Assembly: GCF_000346505.1 (NCBI RefSeq)
Contig: NZ_ANOH01000214.1
Location: 1 to 32,715, forward strand
Length of the DNA: 32,715 nt
Reading direction: 5' to 3'
Origin: Aporhodopirellula sallentina SM41
GTDB lineage: Bacteria > Planctomycetota > Planctomycetia > Pirellulales > Pirellulaceae
Below are positions 1 through 7,670 of the stretch, one piece after another. Position numbers and translations under genes: made by a program. The notes beneath the pieces are model-generated. The model made no database searches. It worked only from the letters and a program-made list of their open reading frames with translations, and was not told the DNA's origin. Every line of letters begins with the position of its first letter. Position 1 is the first letter of the stretch.

Positions 1-2
1 TA

Positions 3-125
3 CACGATCCTGGCCGCATGAGAAGATTCGGGGCTGAAGGCCGGAAGACTGTCGAGCAGCACTTTTCTTTCGAAGTTCGAATGCGGAAAATGGTCGAGCA
101 GTATCGGGAAATTGCTCTCTCCTAA
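3..125 (+). CDS. C-terminal fragment of a GT4-type glycosyltransferase (partial, 5' end outside window)
   Basis: An open frame enters from the left edge and stops at TAA 123-125, giving 40 residues. It contains MRRFGAEGRKTVEQHFSFE followed by a short helix ending MVEQYREIALS. This is the usual ending of GT-B fold family 4 glycosyltransferases: 'mG-x-x-Gr-x-x-Ve-x-x-Fsf' followed by 'm-x-x-lY-x-x-l'. No catalytic part is visible, so donor and acceptor are unknown. The call rests on that short C-terminal pattern and on the polysaccharide-export genes that follow. A glycosyltransferase here would build the glycan handled by the downstream export lipoprotein. Confidence 0.6.
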   Translation, partial: HDPGRMRRFGAEGRKTVEQHFSFEVRMRKMVEQYREIALS

Positions 126-291
126 GACGTGCGAGCGATCGGCTTGGAAGCTACCCGAAAATCTCGGCAAGTTGATTAGTCTGCGGGGGGGCGCCCCGGT
201 TGTCTTGTGTCAACCGCGGCTAACGCCGATCGGCTGATAAGTTTTCGCGTAGGTTCTTATCGTCAAAAGCATACAACTCTTCGAAAGCGAC
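126..291. other. Non-coding gap between two convergent genes
   Basis: This stretch separates the end of the glycosyltransferase fragment from the end of the minus-strand acyltransferase. I see no coding frame with family resemblance and no clear terminator hairpin. Confidence 0.4.
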
Positions 292-1191
292 CTACGCGGC
301 ACGTTGGCGACGGGCGGAGCCAATCGACGGTGCTTGGAATCGCGGGTTCCCACACCAACGACGGAAGTAAATTTGGTCGATCTCTCGCATGGGCCGATGC
401 ATGAGTTCATTGGTGGTGTGATCGCAATTGGTGTAGAAGCGACTTAACCGTGTGCTCGCGTTACATGGACGATTGATGCTACCCTGAACGGGAACTCCTG
501 GGCGCCCTCCCACTAGGTCGCACCTCTTCTCAGCTCCGATGACTTGGAACCCTAAGGCGTGCGTATAAAACTTCGCATGCCTTGGATGAACTACCGCCGC
601 GAGACTATCAAGTCCGTGGTGCTGCGCAAAAGCAGAGGCGAGTCTTGTTAATTCCATGAAGGCAACACGTGGCTTGGCAAACCGAGGATCGATCGCGAGC
701 GAAGCCAGTTCGCCAAGTCGGTAGAACCGCTTCCATCTCGAGACGACTCCTGGATACATTCGTTCCATTGGTAAATTGCCCACGTTGCCGAGGACGAGGG
801 TGACGGTACCGATGGTGCGTCCATCAACGCTCGCGACAAAAACCTGCGATTGACGCGTCAGGTGGTAGGGTAACACTCTCATCACTGGACTGTCACGATG
901 AGCCTCTGCCAACCCCACTTCTTGATAACGTCGCTGCAGCAGACTGAACGCTGCCTCATAATCGATTCGCGTTCGTGCCGTCCGGCATGAAACGCTCGAG
1001 CCAATCATGGGCAGGCGATCCATCCAAACCGTGCCAGCACCAACGTTGGCACGTCGGCATACGTCACCTGCTTCGCGTGCTTGTTTCATTGGATAGGACA
1101 TTGCCTTGGCGGCGAGTAGCCGCAGAGAAGATTGAATGGAAAGGCGATTGACCGGCGCAAAAGGGAGGCCCCAATCGTCTCGTCCATTCAC
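292..1191 (-). CDS. FeeM-like N-acyltransferase (GNAT fold; N-acyl amino acid synthase type)
   Basis: A 299-residue protein whose middle part matches the FeeM/LuxI-like branch of the GNAT fold. Visible blocks are YEAAFSLLQRRYQEVGL (about 78-94), RVLPYHL (105-111), FVASVDGRTIGTVTLVL (118-134), LGELASLAIDP (159-169) and AAVVHPRHAKFYTHALGF (198-215). Known members join an acyl chain from acyl-ACP to an amino acid, and relatives occur in exosortase/PEP-CTERM loci. Substrate here is inferred only. The GTG start at 1191 has an AAGG eight bases upstream. ATG at 1101 is an alternative, because the first ~70 residues do not resemble the domain. The C-terminal ~60 residues are rich in Arg and Cys and unrecognised. 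It is transcribed away from the FemAB-like gene across a 341-bp shared region. Confidence 0.62.
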   Translation of the reverse strand: MNGRDDWGLPFAPVNRLSIQSSLRLLAAKAMSYPMKQAREAGDVCRRANVGAGTVWMDRLPMIGSSVSCRTARTRIDYEAAFSLLQRRYQEVGLAEAHRDSPVMRVLPYHLTRQSQVFVASVDGRTIGTVTLVLGNVGNLPMERMYPGVVSRWKRFYRLGELASLAIDPRFAKPRVAFMELTRLASAFAQHHGLDSLAAVVHPRHAKFYTHALGFQVIGAEKRCDLVGGRPGVPVQGSINRPCNASTRLSRFYTNCDHTTNELMHRPMREIDQIYFRRWCGNPRFQAPSIGSARRQRAA

Positions 1192-1532
1192 AGTTATCGC
1201 CTTGATTTGGTTTGTACCTCCAACAAATCCGTTTTGGCGGCAAGGCGAATGTCGGTACTGCTCCGCTATTTGAGTGCATCTGCCTACCCTTTATGGAACT
1301 TGCATCACACCAAGCAGAACCCCGCCCTGCCAATATTCACAAACACCTGGTTCATTCCCGCAGGCCAGGAGGGCGCATCATTACGGTTCGGTCCTCTACT
1401 CGCCTTAAAAACAGCACCGCAAAAACACACCACAACAGCCCATTTGCGTTCACAAGTATAAATCCCAAGCAATATCAACCAGGTTGATATAACGCCACGA
1501 CCGAACCATACTTCCGGGGGAGGCGCACTACC
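1192..1532. promoter_or_regulatory. Divergent regulatory region between acyltransferase and FemAB-like gene
   Basis: About 340 bases lie between two divergent start codons, with no convincing coding frame. The right half is A/T-rich and ends in a perfect palindrome close to the FemAB-like gene. No clear -35/-10 pair or sigma-54 site could be assigned by eye. Confidence 0.5.
1472..1490. promoter_or_regulatory. Perfect 19-bp palindrome, candidate operator
   Basis: ATATCAACC - A - GGTTGATAT is a perfect nine-base inverted repeat around one central base, ending 42 bases before the FemAB-like start codon. Its size and symmetry are those of a site for a dimeric helix-turn-helix repressor or activator. 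No matching regulator gene lies within the window. Confidence 0.5.
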
Positions 1533-2663
1533 ATGAAATCGAGTTACACACATTCGCCCATCGACCAACATTTTCACGCGGACCAAACACCATTGCCAAA
1601 TGAACGAGGTCAAGATGTACCTGTAGAAGTCATTCGCCAGTCGTGGCCGTGCCAATGGCCTCGCTTCGATGAGGCTAATCGCGATGCCCTGGAACGCACG
1701 CGGTTACTCGGACATCAATCCGCGTGGCTAGAAAGCGTCACGAGCGGACTAGACCATTCTGCGTATCTATTGAAGACGGTTGTCGATGGTCGCCTAGAGG
1801 GGCTGCTGCCACTGATTCTTGTACAGGGGCCGATATTTGGACGTTTCTTAGTTAGCCTGCCCTATCTGAACACGGGAGGCGTGTGGGCAAGGACAACGAA
1901 CATTGCGCAGGAACTCATCGACGAAGCCTGTAAACTAGCTGACGAACTCGATGTGAAGTACCTCGAACTCCGGCACGAAACACCGATTGTGCACGGAAAG
2001 TTCAATTTTGAACGCAACGACAAAGTGCACATGAGACTTGCTCTTCCGGAAACGGATGAGGAACTGAACCGCTCGTTCAAATCAAAACTTCGCAGCCAAA
2101 TTAGAAAGTCGAATGAACACAACTTGACCGTTCAGTTTGGCGGTGCTGAGTTGATCGATGATTTCTATTCCGTGTTCGCCCACAACATGCGAGACCTGGG
2201 AACACCAGTCTTCGCAAAAAAGCTATTCCAGTGCATTATCAAGCAATTCGAGGGCAATGCGGAATTTGGCGTCGTCCGACGAGATGGGCGAGCGATCGCG
2301 AGTGGACTACTGGTGCATCGATTGGGATGCACCGAAGTACCGAGCGCGAGTTGCTTGCGAGAATTCAATCGCACTAACGCAAACATGCTGATGTATCGCA
2401 ACCTTTTGCGACGCGCCATTGAGAAGGGCAGCCATACTTTCGACTTTGGGCGATCGAGCGAAGGAAGCGGCACTTACAAATTCAAAGCTCAATGGGGAGC
2501 AAAGCCACACCCTGCTTGCTGGCAATACTACGTACGCAAAGGTGACCCAAATGACATGCGTGCCGACGTGGGAAGCAAACAAAAACTCGTCCAGGTCTGG
2601 CAACGATTACCTGTCTGGCTGACAAAGTTGATAGGCCCGAGCATCGTGCGGGGCATTCCATGA
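1533..2663 (+). CDS. FemAB-like GNAT protein, XrtA/PEP-CTERM-associated type
   Basis: A 376-residue cytoplasmic protein of the FemAB/peptidyltransferase-like GNAT superfamily, most like the class found in exosortase/PEP-CTERM and exopolysaccharide clusters. The strongest signature is the C-terminal FDFGRSSEGSGTYKFKAQWG (about 308-327), preceded by an N-terminal half with SAWLESVTSGLDHSAYLL. FemAB relatives transfer an aminoacyl group or modify a cell-envelope precursor. The acceptor is unknown here. The ATG has an excellent GGGGGAGG site nine bases upstream, so the start is well supported. It is followed by a 332-bp gap before the export lipoprotein gene. Confidence 0.72.
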   Translation: MKSSYTHSPIDQHFHADQTPLPNERGQDVPVEVIRQSWPCQWPRFDEANRDALERTRLLGHQSAWLESVTSGLDHSAYLLKTVVDGRLEGLLPLILVQGPIFGRFLVSLPYLNTGGVWARTTNIAQELIDEACKLADELDVKYLELRHETPIVHGKFNFERNDKVHMRLALPETDEELNRSFKSKLRSQIRKSNEHNLTVQFGGAELIDDFYSVFAHNMRDLGTPVFAKKLFQCIIKQFEGNAEFGVVRRDGRAIASGLLVHRLGCTEVPSASCLREFNRTNANMLMYRNLLRRAIEKGSHTFDFGRSSEGSGTYKFKAQWGAKPHPACWQYYVRKGDPNDMRADVGSKQKLVQVWQRLPVWLTKLIGPSIVRGIP

Positions 2664-2995
2664 CGGTAACTCGCAGCTCTTCGCAAGTACCGAATCGCGT
2701 CCTGTAGACATGGCAACGTTCTCTTTGAGTCAGCTCCGCCAACTCAAGATCGTAATTTTTTCCCCGCGGACACCTTCTTACTCTCCGCGTCCAAATCGGC
2801 AACGACTGTAGCGACTGTCCGAATGTTCCGGGTTGAACCGATGCTTCTACCTACTCTCGATGTGATAGCCCTCGAGAATGCTCGCATTCCATCCGTCGCC
2901 TGAGACGATTCATCACACTATGGGAGCGGTTCAACTGACCTAAGAATGGAATTTTAGGTACCTCCCGGTTTGAAAACGCTTGCAGGGACGCAGAC
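2664..2995. promoter_or_regulatory. Intergenic region upstream of the SLBB export gene
   Basis: No gene is seen. It holds two small symmetries: GAATGC-TC-GCATTC at 2876-2889, and ACCTAA ... TTAGGT at 2938-2959, about 37 bases before the export gene start. Either could be a regulator site, but neither is long enough to call firmly. A sigma-54 GG-N10-GC pattern was looked for and not found. Confidence 0.35.
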
Positions 2996-4282
2996 ATGTC
3001 GATTCAGACTACCCACCACCGTGTGATCGCTTCCGCGGGAAGTCTGCTGCTGGTTACCCTTCTCGTCACCACGGGTTGCAGCACGCTTACCTTTTCAGTA
3101 GACGCTACGCCTTCGGACGAACTCTCGCGGGCATATTTTGCGAAGTCCAAACGCAATTTGGTACCGATTGATGTCTCGCTTCTGAGCCAACCGCGCCCCG
3201 ACGCATACCGAATTGATGAGGGTGACACGTTGGGGCTGGTAATCGAAGGCGTACTTCCTTTCTACGCAAAAGGTGACCCGCCTCAACTTCCCCCCGTTCA
3301 CTTTCCTGATGGCGATCAGGACCAAGGCCCAGCAGTGGGCGTGCCGGTCGTGGTGCAGGAAGGCGGTATTGTGACTTTGCCGATAATCGGGAGAGTGAGC
3401 TTGCGAGGACTTACGATGCTCGCAGCGGCTGATCTGCTGAAACGGCGTTACGAAGAGGAAGAAGTTCTCACGGTCAAAGCAACCCAGCCGATCGTCACAC
3501 TCATCCATCCGCGCCAAATCAGCGTGATGGTGGTGCGCGAAGACACGGGAGAGAGCAGTGACCGAGTCAACTACGAGGACGCAAATGGGGGCATCTATCA
3601 ATTGCCAGCATACAAAAACGATGTGTTGAACGCATTGCTAGTCAGCGGAGGGCTCCCTGGGCTCAAGGCGAAAAACGAAGTTCGAGTTTATCGTCGACCA
3701 ACGGTGGACCAATTCCAAAGTGGTTACCTTATCGACTCCGATATGTTTCCACCGAACGCTGAATTGGAGTTGAGTTACGACGAACAGTTCACCCGGCCCT
3801 CCAAGACGATTCCACTACGTGTTGAGCGTGGAACGCCGGTTGCGATTAGCCCCGAGGATGTGATTCTCAACGATGGTGACATTGTATATATCGCCAACCG
3901 AGATACGGAGGTCTTTTACACCGCCGGCCTGCTGCCTGGAGGTGAGCATCTGCTACCTCGCGATTACGACGTAGACATCTTTGAAGCCATGGCAATCGCG
4001 GGATATTCCTATGGCAACGGAGCCAGTTCAGGAGGGGGCGGAATCGGCCCGGGTTCAACTGGGGTCATCCCAACGGAACTTTTCATCTTTCGAGAATGCG
4101 AAAACGGAAACGAATACAGCATTCGTGTTGATCTCGAGCAGGCGATCAAGTGCGACCGAGATCGGCTGCTCGTTCAATCCGGCGATAAGCTCCTGTTGCG
4201 TTACAGTTGCTGTGAAGAGGCGCTTAACTTTGGCATTTTCTCATTCTTCACTTATGGGATTCAGCAGTTGTTCAGTCAATGA
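2996..4282 (+). CDS. Polysaccharide export lipoprotein, Wza/SLBB family
   Basis: A 428-residue outer-membrane type polysaccharide export protein. An N-terminal signal segment (about 10-27) ends at T-T-G-C28, a usable though not ideal lipobox. The Poly_export domain follows (about 65-180; note YRIDEGDTLGLVIEG, GGIVTLPIIGRVSLRGLT, then the LLKRRYEEEE helix). SLBB/beta-grasp repeats come next (about 200-400; GGIYQLPAYKNDVLNALLVSGG and DVILNDGDIVYI). The end has a hydrophobic amphipathic helix (FGIFSFFTYGIQQLF) like the Wza pore helix. Family members form the exit channel for exopolysaccharide. AGGGA lies about nine bases before the ATG. It sits among envelope genes, consistent with export of the cluster's glycan. 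Confidence 0.85.
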   Translation: MSIQTTHHRVIASAGSLLLVTLLVTTGCSTLTFSVDATPSDELSRAYFAKSKRNLVPIDVSLLSQPRPDAYRIDEGDTLGLVIEGVLPFYAKGDPPQLPPVHFPDGDQDQGPAVGVPVVVQEGGIVTLPIIGRVSLRGLTMLAAADLLKRRYEEEEVLTVKATQPIVTLIHPRQISVMVVREDTGESSDRVNYEDANGGIYQLPAYKNDVLNALLVSGGLPGLKAKNEVRVYRRPTVDQFQSGYLIDSDMFPPNAELELSYDEQFTRPSKTIPLRVERGTPVAISPEDVILNDGDIVYIANRDTEVFYTAGLLPGGEHLLPRDYDVDIFEAMAIAGYSYGNGASSGGGGIGPGSTGVIPTELFIFRECENGNEYSIRVDLEQAIKCDRDRLLVQSGDKLLLRYSCCEEALNFGIFSFFTYGIQQLFSQ

Positions 4283-4410
4283 TAGTGCTATGCAATTGCT
4301 CGACGCTTAGCCCCGCATTATCACAACCATGCCATCTGAATGCGAGATTATATTCCAAAGGCGTCTGAGCAGATCCATTCTTTTTATCAATTCAACCGTT
4401 CGCAAAGCAG

Positions 4411-5043
4411 TTGCCTGTAATACACTCAGACGATGCCGCACGGTGGCGACGCAGATGCTACGTCCTTGTTGGCCTGTTCATTGCTATGTGGCTTGCCACG
4501 TCGTCAGCGACGATTCGTGGCATCTGCATCTTGCCGCTCCACGTTCATGACGAGGCGACACGGGCTGATATCGCTTATGTGATGGCTGATGGCGAAGCGA
4601 TATGGGAAAGGTTGCGTGCTGCGGCCGATCTGTACCACATGCGTCGAGTCAAGACGATCTCTCTGCTCAATGAGCAGCGTACATCCGGGTACAACTTCAT
4701 CCGAAAACGCAACGATACGCGTCTGCAACGAGAGATTGACTATCTCGGTCTCTTCGGCGTACCGGCCTCGAAAATTCTTCTGATTGATCCGGTTGAAGGC
4801 GATCTCTTCAGCTCTCGAAGTGAGGCAGTCGGCATGAAACGCATGCACCCTGCGTTAAAACGCATTGCGGTTGTGACATCAAGCCCGCATACCAGACGAG
4901 CCAAGCTTTGCTTTCAAAGAGTCTACACCGGCGACGTTAGTATCCAGGTGTACTCGGCAACCTCCCCCTCCCAAAGCGCTGAAACGTTCAGCCCGATTTG
5001 GATAGAGTATTGCAAATTCTTTGTCTATTGGATCTGTATTTAG
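4411..5043 (+). CDS. DUF218 / YdcF-ElyC-like membrane-anchored protein
   Basis: A 210-residue protein with one N-terminal membrane helix (about 17-35, CYVLVGLFIAMWLATSS) and an extracytoplasmic alpha/beta domain. The domain pattern fits DUF218: ADIAYVMADG (about 53-62), a helical stretch with RAAADLYHMRRVKTISLL, YLGLFGVPASKILLI, then SRSEAVGMKRM and LKRIAVVTSSPHTRRAKLCFQRV, with an acidic/serine block and an S-S-P-H-x-x-R motif. The function of this family is mostly unknown, but members are frequent in polysaccharide and envelope loci. The start is TTG. No in-frame ATG lies before the membrane helix, so TTG 4411 is needed to keep the anchor. Confidence 0.62.
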   Translation: MPVIHSDDAARWRRRCYVLVGLFIAMWLATSSATIRGICILPLHVHDEATRADIAYVMADGEAIWERLRAAADLYHMRRVKTISLLNEQRTSGYNFIRKRNDTRLQREIDYLGLFGVPASKILLIDPVEGDLFSSRSEAVGMKRMHPALKRIAVVTSSPHTRRAKLCFQRVYTGDVSIQVYSATSPSQSAETFSPIWIEYCKFFVYWICI

Positions 5044-5070
5044 CCATCCTTTCGCAATTACAAAACAATC

Positions 5071-5562
5071 ATGCCTAAAAACGCAAGCAACAACACAACG
5101 TTCTATTTATCCGGCGCAACTTTATTAGTTTTTGCGGCCCTAGGCATCTCAACCGTCCATTCCCAGGCGCCTGGGACGCCACCTCTGACGCCTGGGACAT
5201 CGAGTTTCGACATTGATGTCCCTGCCGCAGCATTGTTGACGGACAGAGGACGCCAACTCGCGGAGAATCTAAGAAATCTGAAACGCACCCGGTCCAATCT
5301 GGGCGACAAGCATCCCACCGTACCACTGATAGAAGAACAAATCGAAGATACGATTCAACAACTGCAAGCATGGATCCCCGCAGATACCAGCGAGCCCACC
5401 CCCTTTATTCCTTCTCAGCAAAGTGGATCAGTGACCGCAGACGTCTCTCAACCGCCTGGGATGAATGAGAAAGATCTGCGTCAACTGGTTCTGAGTTTGC
5501 ATCGCCGGATCGAACAACTGGAACTACGTGTCAGAAACCTCGAACGGAAAAATCAACGATAA
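5071..5562 (+). CDS. Small secreted coiled-coil protein with a Wzz/GumC-like motif
   Basis: A 163-residue protein not recognised as a named family. It begins with a Sec signal peptide (hydrophobic about 12-28, then VHSQAPG). A helical block LAENLRNLKRTRSNLGDKHP (about 67-86) runs into VPLIEEQIEDTIQQLQ. The linker is Pro/Ser rich, and the C-terminal coiled coil (about 132-160, LVLSLHRRIEQLELRVRNLE) could oligomerise. The 'LGDKHPTV' run resembles the turn in the periplasmic coiled coil of chain-length determinant proteins of the Wzz/GumC type. The placement after the export genes and 27 bases behind the DUF218 gene suggests a periplasmic accessory role. That role is inference. Confidence 0.6.
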   Translation: MPKNASNNTTFYLSGATLLVFAALGISTVHSQAPGTPPLTPGTSSFDIDVPAAALLTDRGRQLAENLRNLKRTRSNLGDKHPTVPLIEEQIEDTIQQLQAWIPADTSEPTPFIPSQQSGSVTADVSQPPGMNEKDLRQLVLSLHRRIEQLELRVRNLERKNQR

Positions 5563-5738
5563 AACCAATGTGGTGTTTATCCGAAATATCCGGAACCAGT
5601 GTTCAACAGCTGGTCAATTCACCCAAAACAAATTAGTTCCCATCGTGATCGAGAAAGCAAATGAAGTTGTCTCGCAATAAGACCGATATCAGATTTATGC
5701 TCTAGGTATCACGTTCCCCTACGACTCATTTGAGTGCC

Positions 5739-6866
5739 ATGCTTTGGAATATCGCGTTCCGCACTCTCTTTCACGACAGGGGAAAGCTCCTGGCCGGTCT
5801 CGTAGGCGTCATTTTTTCGGTAGTACTGGTCAACATTCAAGGCGGCCTGTTCTTTGGTCTGATCCGAAAAGCCAGCCTGTTGGTTGACGAGAGCAATGCC
5901 GACATCTGGGTTGGCCACCGCGGCATGCACAACGTGGACTTCCCACATGATATTCCAGAGCGTTGGATCCACCGGATTCGCAGTATTGAGGGGGTCCAAG
6001 AAGCCCAACCGATGCGTATCGCGTTCTCGGAGATATCGCTCCCCAATGGTGGTCACGAGGGAACGATGATTGTTGGACTCAAACCGGGCACCGATCTTGG
6101 TCGTGCATACGAGATTCAACAGGGACCACAAGAGGCACTTGATCACGTCGATGGCGTCGTTGTCGACGTTTGTGATGACGCAAAACTCATGGATCCCAAG
6201 ATTGGATCGGTTCGAGAGATCGGTGCGAGTCGGGCGGTAGTCAGTGGCAAGTGCTACGGCGTACTCAGCTTTCTGGTCACTCCATACGTGTTTACGACGT
6301 ATGACCGTTCAGTTGAATTCTCGGGGGGTGACCCGACGATGACATCCTATTTTCTAGTCAGGACAGAACCGGGTGTCGACGCACAAATAGTTTGCGATGA
6401 AATTAGTCGCAGACTCGACGATGTTTCGGCGATGACGTCAGAGGAGTTTGCCGACATGAGCATCAATTATTGGCTCACCCGCACCGGATTGGGGCTCAGC
6501 TTCGGCGCAGCCACCGCATTGGGATTGCTCGTAGGATTGGTTATGGTCGCCCAAACACTTTACGCGATGGTGTTGGACCGGATTAGTGAATTCGCGACGC
6601 TTAAAGCACTCGGATCGAAGGAAGCGGAGATCCTGCTACTCCTTGGCGCCCAAAGTTCATTGGTTGCAATCGTGGGCATCGTCATCGGAATTGCGTTGAG
6701 TGTCTTGATTCGATTTCTATTCAGTACACCGCGTGCAGAAATCATGTTCTCACAGGGACTTTATGCGGGCAGTGCCGTGATCGTCTTTGTCATTTGCTTG
6801 GCGGCATCCGGCTTGCCTTACCTTCGAGTTCGAAAAGTTGACCCTCACTCGATCCTTCAGGGCTAG
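5739..6866 (+). CDS. ABC exporter permease, FtsX/DevC-like
   Basis: About 375 residues with the MacB/FtsX permease plan: one N-terminal membrane helix (about 15-37, LLAGLVGVIFSVVLVNIQGGLFFGL), a large periplasmic domain starting NADIWVGHRGMHNVDFPHDIP, and three C-terminal helices (about 250-278, 290-322 and 335-360). The IWVG/'DLP'-like opening of the periplasmic domain is typical of DevC, the permease of glycolipid or peptide exporters. ATG 5739 was chosen; an in-frame TTG nine bases earlier (5730) is possible. Six bases separate it from the ATPase gene, so the three exporter genes form one operon. Confidence 0.8.
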   Translation: MLWNIAFRTLFHDRGKLLAGLVGVIFSVVLVNIQGGLFFGLIRKASLLVDESNADIWVGHRGMHNVDFPHDIPERWIHRIRSIEGVQEAQPMRIAFSEISLPNGGHEGTMIVGLKPGTDLGRAYEIQQGPQEALDHVDGVVVDVCDDAKLMDPKIGSVREIGASRAVVSGKCYGVLSFLVTPYVFTTYDRSVEFSGGDPTMTSYFLVRTEPGVDAQIVCDEISRRLDDVSAMTSEEFADMSINYWLTRTGLGLSFGAATALGLLVGLVMVAQTLYAMVLDRISEFATLKALGSKEAEILLLLGAQSSLVAIVGIVIGIALSVLIRFLFSTPRAEIMFSQGLYAGSAVIVFVICLAASGLPYLRVRKVDPHSILQG

Positions 6867-6872
6867 AAATCA

Positions 6873-7670
6873 ATGACAAATTTGAACTTCGTGCCCGACG
6901 CACCTAATGGATTGGGTCACACAGCAAGCAGCTCCTATCTTCCGTTGAGCGATAATCCGCTCGCAGCTAGATCAACAAGTCCCGGAATCACTGATAAACA
7001 GGAACGAGTGCTGACCGCGACCAACGTCCGAAAGGGCTATTCCATCGGTGGTGAAAAACGTTGGGTACTCGACGGTGTCGATTTCCATGTCGATGCAGGT
7101 GAATGTGTGTTCTTGTCAGGGCCATCAGGAAGCGGAAAGAGCACATTGCTCTCGATCATTGGATGTCTGCTCGAGTCTGATGAAGGCGAGATCCATCTCG
7201 CAGGACAACGGGCGGATCAGTTGAACGTCGCAGAGCGAACAAAGCTTCGTCGCAACAACATCGGGTTCGTGTTTCAACGATTTCAACTGATCCGCGGCCT
7301 ATCAGCAAAAGACAACGTCGCGGTGCCACTTTCGCTACAAGGTCACTCCCTTCAAGAAGCTCGTTTAATGGCGACAGAGATCCTCGCTAGGGTTGGCTTG
7401 GAGATGCACCGCGACCAGCTTCCAACTCAAATGAGTCCGGGACAATGCCAACGTGTTGCGCTCGCCCGGGCGGTGGTTTCCTCACCACGCTTGCTCCTGG
7501 CAGACGAGCCTACCGCGGCTCTTGATCGCCAATCAGGATACGAAGTCATGGTCCTGCTTCGAGAGTTATTGCAGGCGACCAACTCTGCTACCGTTGTGGT
7601 GACTCATGATCCTCGAATCTCCGAATTCGCAGATCGAATCTGCGAGATCGAAAATGGGAGATTGAGATGA
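6873..7670 (+). CDS. ABC exporter ATPase, LolD/MacB/DevA-like
   Basis: A 265-residue nucleotide-binding subunit. Walker A is GPSGSGKS (83-90), the Q-loop glutamine is at about 135 (VFQRFQ), Walker B is LLLADEP (207-213) and the H-loop histidine is at about 245 (VVVTHDP). The signature loop reads MSPGQ (187-191) instead of the common LSGGQ. It has about 45 extra N-terminal residues before the ATPase core (NVRKGYSIGG), rich in Ser/Pro and unassigned. The stop overlaps the start of the adaptor gene (ATGA), so the two are probably translationally coupled. It should power the permease encoded just upstream. Confidence 0.87.
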   Translation: MTNLNFVPDAPNGLGHTASSSYLPLSDNPLAARSTSPGITDKQERVLTATNVRKGYSIGGEKRWVLDGVDFHVDAGECVFLSGPSGSGKSTLLSIIGCLLESDEGEIHLAGQRADQLNVAERTKLRRNNIGFVFQRFQLIRGLSAKDNVAVPLSLQGHSLQEARLMATEILARVGLEMHRDQLPTQMSPGQCQRVALARAVVSSPRLLLADEPTAALDRQSGYEVMVLLRELLQATNSATVVVTHDPRISEFADRICEIENGRLR

